A stretch of 64,000 nt of DNA from Hevea brasiliensis (taxonomy: Eukaryota > Streptophyta > Magnoliopsida > Malpighiales > Euphorbiaceae). A model generated the notes under the pieces. It did no database searches and was not told the DNA's origin. It worked only from the letters and a program-made list of their open reading frames with translations. Location: the NCBI RefSeq assembly GCF_030052815.1, contig NC_079510.1, forward strand, positions 48,822,725-48,886,724, written 5' to 3'. Shown piece after piece: positions 60,393 to 64,000 of the stretch; within the stretch, counting starts at the first letter, position 1; every line of letters starts with the position of its first letter. A program made the position numbers and the translations under genes.

Positions 60393-60498
60393 ATCCTAAT
60401 CAAAATAAGAAAACAAATAGATATGCATCAGTGTCAACTCAACACTTACAAATGCAATACAATGGTATGCACTCTATCTAAGCCTACAAACGCCTAAA

Positions 60499-60515
60499 CC
60501 AATGCTCTGATACCA
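60499..60515 (-). other. Primer-binding site of the gypsy element (initiator tRNA-Met)
   Basis: TGGTATCAGAGCATTGG in element sense lies five bases inside the 5' LTR and matches the tRNA-iMet 3' end complement. Confidence 0.9.
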
Positions 60516-60520
60516 CTAAA

Positions 60521-63500
60521 TGTGACACCCCTTACCCGTCTACAATGTAGCCGAGCAAAATATGTCACACAGTGTGCCGGAGCACCAAATCATATTTCCA
60601 TTACCATTTATCCTTTTTAATTCATTTATTTATAATTTTGATTAATCTGAATTTTTCACAAATTTTATAGAAAATTCGGCAGAGTACCGGCTGTAAATTA
60701 GAAAAACAGTTCTTCTGAATCTGTTAAAAACACTTCCAATATAATCATATTATCAATCTCAGTCAACCACCAACATATTTCCACAATTTCTCAAATGACT
60801 TCAATATTTCAAAATTCAATTTGTTTCATATCATACTCAACTTAATAAGAAATACTCAAATTTATTACTGAATATAGTTTATAGATAATTGCATCAAAAC
60901 ATAATTACATAAGTTTATAATATACATGGTAAAATAAAAGTCTAATTACAAAAGTTTACAAAATATAAAATATCAAAAATAACCTAATGTCCTACCAATA
61001 CACTGCAAATGTGAGGTGACTCTAGACTCTGTGTGCAAATCTGACAATTCACCCGGTCTGAGGTCTGCTGGACTCCCCAGCTATGTCTTCAGTACCTGCG
61101 AGTGGCAAAAGTGACATGCTAAGCAATTATGCTTAGTGGTGCCAATATAAAATAAAATAACTAAAATAAAATAAATATGCAGAATGTATGTTTATATTTT
61201 TATGTAGACTTAATTTCTGACATTTATTACACTATTATTCGATTAAAGTTTATTAAGATTTATTTTAATTGCCCGAGTAACCTATACTAGTTGACTGGAC
61301 TGGATAAATGGGTAAACTGGCACTGGGTACCAAGTACCTTGGACCATTACACCATCAGTCACATTGTGTCTCTCAGTGTGCAACAGAATAACTAATAAGC
61401 TGTAATAATTATTAGGGATAAAACCCAAGTATAACAACTCAATCAACATAGCCAAAGGCTATTTTATCACAGAATGGCACGGGAGGCCATAAAACACAGA
61501 ATAGCATGAAGCCATATGCAGTACTGCTAACAGAACCCTATTGGCATGCCAACCTATTCAAACCAATCTTACTAGGTGTACTAGGGCATATTACACTTTT
61601 AAATTTTACAATTCATGAAATTGAAGTTTAAGTGTTACTATTTATTTCATTAGTCAACTAAAATGTTGACTTTAGCATAGATAATAGGTACATTGGTTCT
61701 AATATTCCCAACATACCACATTTTGCATTCTAAAGTTGTTTGTATTGGTTGCCAATACCATTTCAAAGCTTAGTGTTAATTATTCACAATTTTCATATTT
61801 CAAGCATTATGTTTACTGTTTCATTAGTCATTTGTACAGTAGGAATTTGGCAAAGTTGTCTTCATGAAAATTGTTCCTTATTGTGTCTAGTTACATTTCT
61901 TTTTTTGAATCACTCCATTTGAAGTTTTGTAGCTCAAGTTATGGCCTAAACACCATAACTGGCCGGATTGCAAATTTCCAGATTTTTCTGGGCAGAACCA
62001 ATTCTATAGATTTTGTACACTAATTGCAGGTCAATTTATGGACATGTTATGGTCAAAATTTGGGTTTGGTTTCTTCATAAAAGTTGTAGATCTATATCCC
62101 AGCTATCTGCTGGTAAAATTTCAGGTCAATTGGATCTTTCTACACTGAATTATAATTAAATGAATAAACACTATTCATTTAATCATTTTGCCCAGGCAGA
62201 ATGCAGGTCACCCGGATTAGGACAATCTTTAGGTCAACTTGATTTGGTTTTCTAGGCATAGTTTCTTCACCAAAGTTGTGCCATTATGTGTCTAGTTTCA
62301 TGTCCAATTGGCCTTGCACCAATTGAACCTCTACAACTCCATTTATAGCTGCCCAAACTTGCTGGACTCATACTCAATCCTGCAGGTCAGCCAAGGCAGC
62401 TCACCCAAACTCAAATACCAAGCCACTACTCACTTAATTTCCTCAACATACACAGCCAAATAGTTACTAATTGACCATTTAAACTTTCATTCACTAACAC
62501 ATGAACAAAGTCTCAATTTTATACCCAAACCTTAACTCTACCATCTCAAATCATGCATTTAACTTGCATTTCATTATCCTAATCAAGAAGTTAATGTTAA
62601 GGGCAGCCATAATACCATTTTAGTTCTAAGAAATCTTCAAAACCCTACCAAGTTCAAGGCTATCTAAAATATTGGGGAAGGTATGCTTATGATTTTCTTT
62701 AAATTTCTTTGTAAATATCCACTAATTCTACTCCTTCCACATGAATTTAAAGAAAAAGAACAAGTTTGATCACTAACTTTTAATGGAGTTAATCTCAAAC
62801 TTGTAAAAACTTCTCCTTTCTACTTCTTTTTTTTGTCTTTATCTTGCCCAAGGTGTAGTGAATTTTTTTTTGTGAAGACAAATATGGCTTTTATGGTGAA
62901 AAACTTGAAGAACTCAAGTTGGAAATGAAAAAAAATGGTGGAGTGCTTTAGGAAGAAATTTCGGCCACCATGGATGGATGAGGAAGATGAAGTGATTTTT
63001 TGGTCTTCCTTATCCTTTATGAAGTGTTTATTAAATTTTGATTGGTGGAAGAATTTTTAATGAGGTCATGCTTATGTCATTATTTGTCTTTTATTCCATT
63101 ATTTTTTGTTTTATTTTTCTTCCTTACTTCTTTTACTTATTTTTAATAAAATTTTCATCAATATTTGTTCATATTTTATGTCATATAATTCACTTACTTA
63201 AATGGATAAGTTGGTTAAAAATCATCTCTGAAGTCGAAATGACCAAAATGCCATCAGTTTGGCTTAACGAGCTAAAATTGTGTGTTCCGATTGATTAAAT
63301 TTTTCTTGCATTTTATTGTCATTGGAACCCCAATAATCCTTCCATGAGGTCTCAAAAATTATTTCATGATTTTTCTCCTCGGTCTAGGGCTCATAGTTGC
63401 GAGGACCGCAACTTTTCACTGGGTTACCCATTGCTAGGGCACTGGCTCATTTAACTTGGTTATATTTTATTTCTAAAATTCTTTCTAAATTTTTCTTATT

Positions 63501-63626
63501 AATATTTGAGTTAATAATGGTTCCTCACTTTAGTTTAAATATTTTTCCAGACGCTCTAGCTGTCTGGACAGACACCGGTCACTGGAACAGTAGAATGCAC
63601 GAAATTACTATAGTAAGGGTGTTACA
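60521..63626 (-). repeat. 5' LTR of the gypsy element (3106 bp)
   Basis: It pairs with 52548-55666. It keeps both terminal motifs, and differences are mostly transitions. Confidence 0.9.
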
Positions 63627-64000
63627 TTATCTGTGTCTCAAAAATTTTTAAAATTTATGAGGTAGCCTCTGGAAGTTGAATCATCTCCAAAGCCCACCGG
63701 AGCCACCACCGGAACTACCACGCACGGTGGCCGGCCACTGGTCGCCAGCAATGTTTACCTGATCTGATCATACCATCATGTTTCTCTCTTCTCCCTCAGT
63801 TCATAGGTGGTCTCGGATCGTCAATCCAATGGTCGGATCGTCCTAGATCTGACCCAAAAGCTTGAAAAACCCGAAATTTCTCTTCTCCATATCTCATTCA
63901 TCCGACCTCCATTTGTTGCAAAATTAGCATAAAAAAAAAGCTCTCAGGACAAGCTTTCCAACGCCACCTGAATCGCCTTGATCGAATTTCGGATGAAGCC
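63627..64000. mobile_element. Continuation of the element that hosts the gypsy insertion, cut by the window edge
   Basis: The first five bases (TTATC) are the probable right target duplication. The following GC-richer sequence (including GGAGCCACCACCGG and CACGGTGGCCGGCCAC) has the character of long plant gypsy LTRs and probably continues the sequence broken at 52547. No gene is visible. Confidence 0.45.

Larger units (their letters stand above)
52548..63626 (-). mobile_element. Ty3/gypsy chromovirus-type LTR retrotransposon, 11.1 kb
   Basis: Minus-strand element: 5' LTR 60521-63626, PBS 60499-60515, gag-pol from 60392 to about 55740, polypurine tract 55667-55679, 3' LTR 52548-55666. The order protease, RT, RNase H, integrase is the Ty3/gypsy order. 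A chromodomain-like end of integrase points to the chromovirus branch (Tekay or Reina-like). The coding region has many stops. The LTRs differ by about 6% over the ~225 bp I compared by eye. Confidence 0.9.

Noticed and set aside
1..64000. tRNA, rRNA and microRNA hairpin genes
   Set aside because: I saw no tRNA cloverleaf boxes, no rRNA sequence and no convincing miRNA precursor. The tRNA-like 13-17 nt matches are retrotransposon primer-binding sites.

Overview
The window is nuclear DNA of a flowering plant. It is AT-rich, its genes are split by GT-AG introns, and large LTR retrotransposons are nested in one another. The three complete genes resemble those of woody eudicots. Euphorbiaceae or other Malpighiales is my guess for the source, but nothing here proves the species.

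Region 1 (1-17157) is the gene-rich arm. After about 5.9 kb of intergenic DNA with a cluster of short TIR-type repeats (about 1865-3370), an ARF3/ETTIN-like auxin response factor lies on the + strand in ten coding exons (6447-11016). It has two tasiR-ARF target sites and a leader with five small upstream ORFs. An MLO-family seven-transmembrane protein follows on the same strand in fourteen exons (13601-17157).

Region 2 (17158-40111) is dominated by a 20.9 kb composite. An older minus-strand Ty1/copia element (19219-40106, LTRs 2113 and 2557 bp, TSD TTCCT) was split inside its pol gene by a younger minus-strand Sirevirus-like copia element (22975-33605, LTRs 1372 and 1399 bp, TSD CTTCT). The inner element has gag, pol and a third, envelope-position ORF. 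Both are broken by stops or frameshifts. A degraded LINE-like zinc-binding domain lies just upstream (about 17.8-18.4 kb).

Region 3 (40112-50482) is mostly AT-rich intergenic DNA with microsatellites and a small TIR element near 44 kb. It holds one intact intronless gene, a CC-type glutaredoxin of the GRXC9/GRX480/ROXY19 kind (45465-45917). Four TGACG motifs lie just upstream of it, where TGA-type bZIP factors would bind.

Region 4 (50483-64000) is a second nest. A decayed minus-strand Ty3/gypsy chromovirus-type element (52548-63626, LTRs about 3.1 kb) lies inside what looks like another long-LTR element. That host element starts near 50483 and runs off the right edge.

The three host genes are not an operon or pathway; they are independent loci. 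The most informative non-coding signals are the paired tasiR-ARF sites and uORFs of ARF3, the TGACG cluster before the glutaredoxin, the envelope-position ORF of the inner Sirevirus, and lineage-specific tandem duplications inside LTRs. LTR pairs compared by eye over 200-400 bp differ by roughly 4% (inner copia), 6-7% (outer copia) and 6% (gypsy). That fits the nesting order, but these are rough hand counts.
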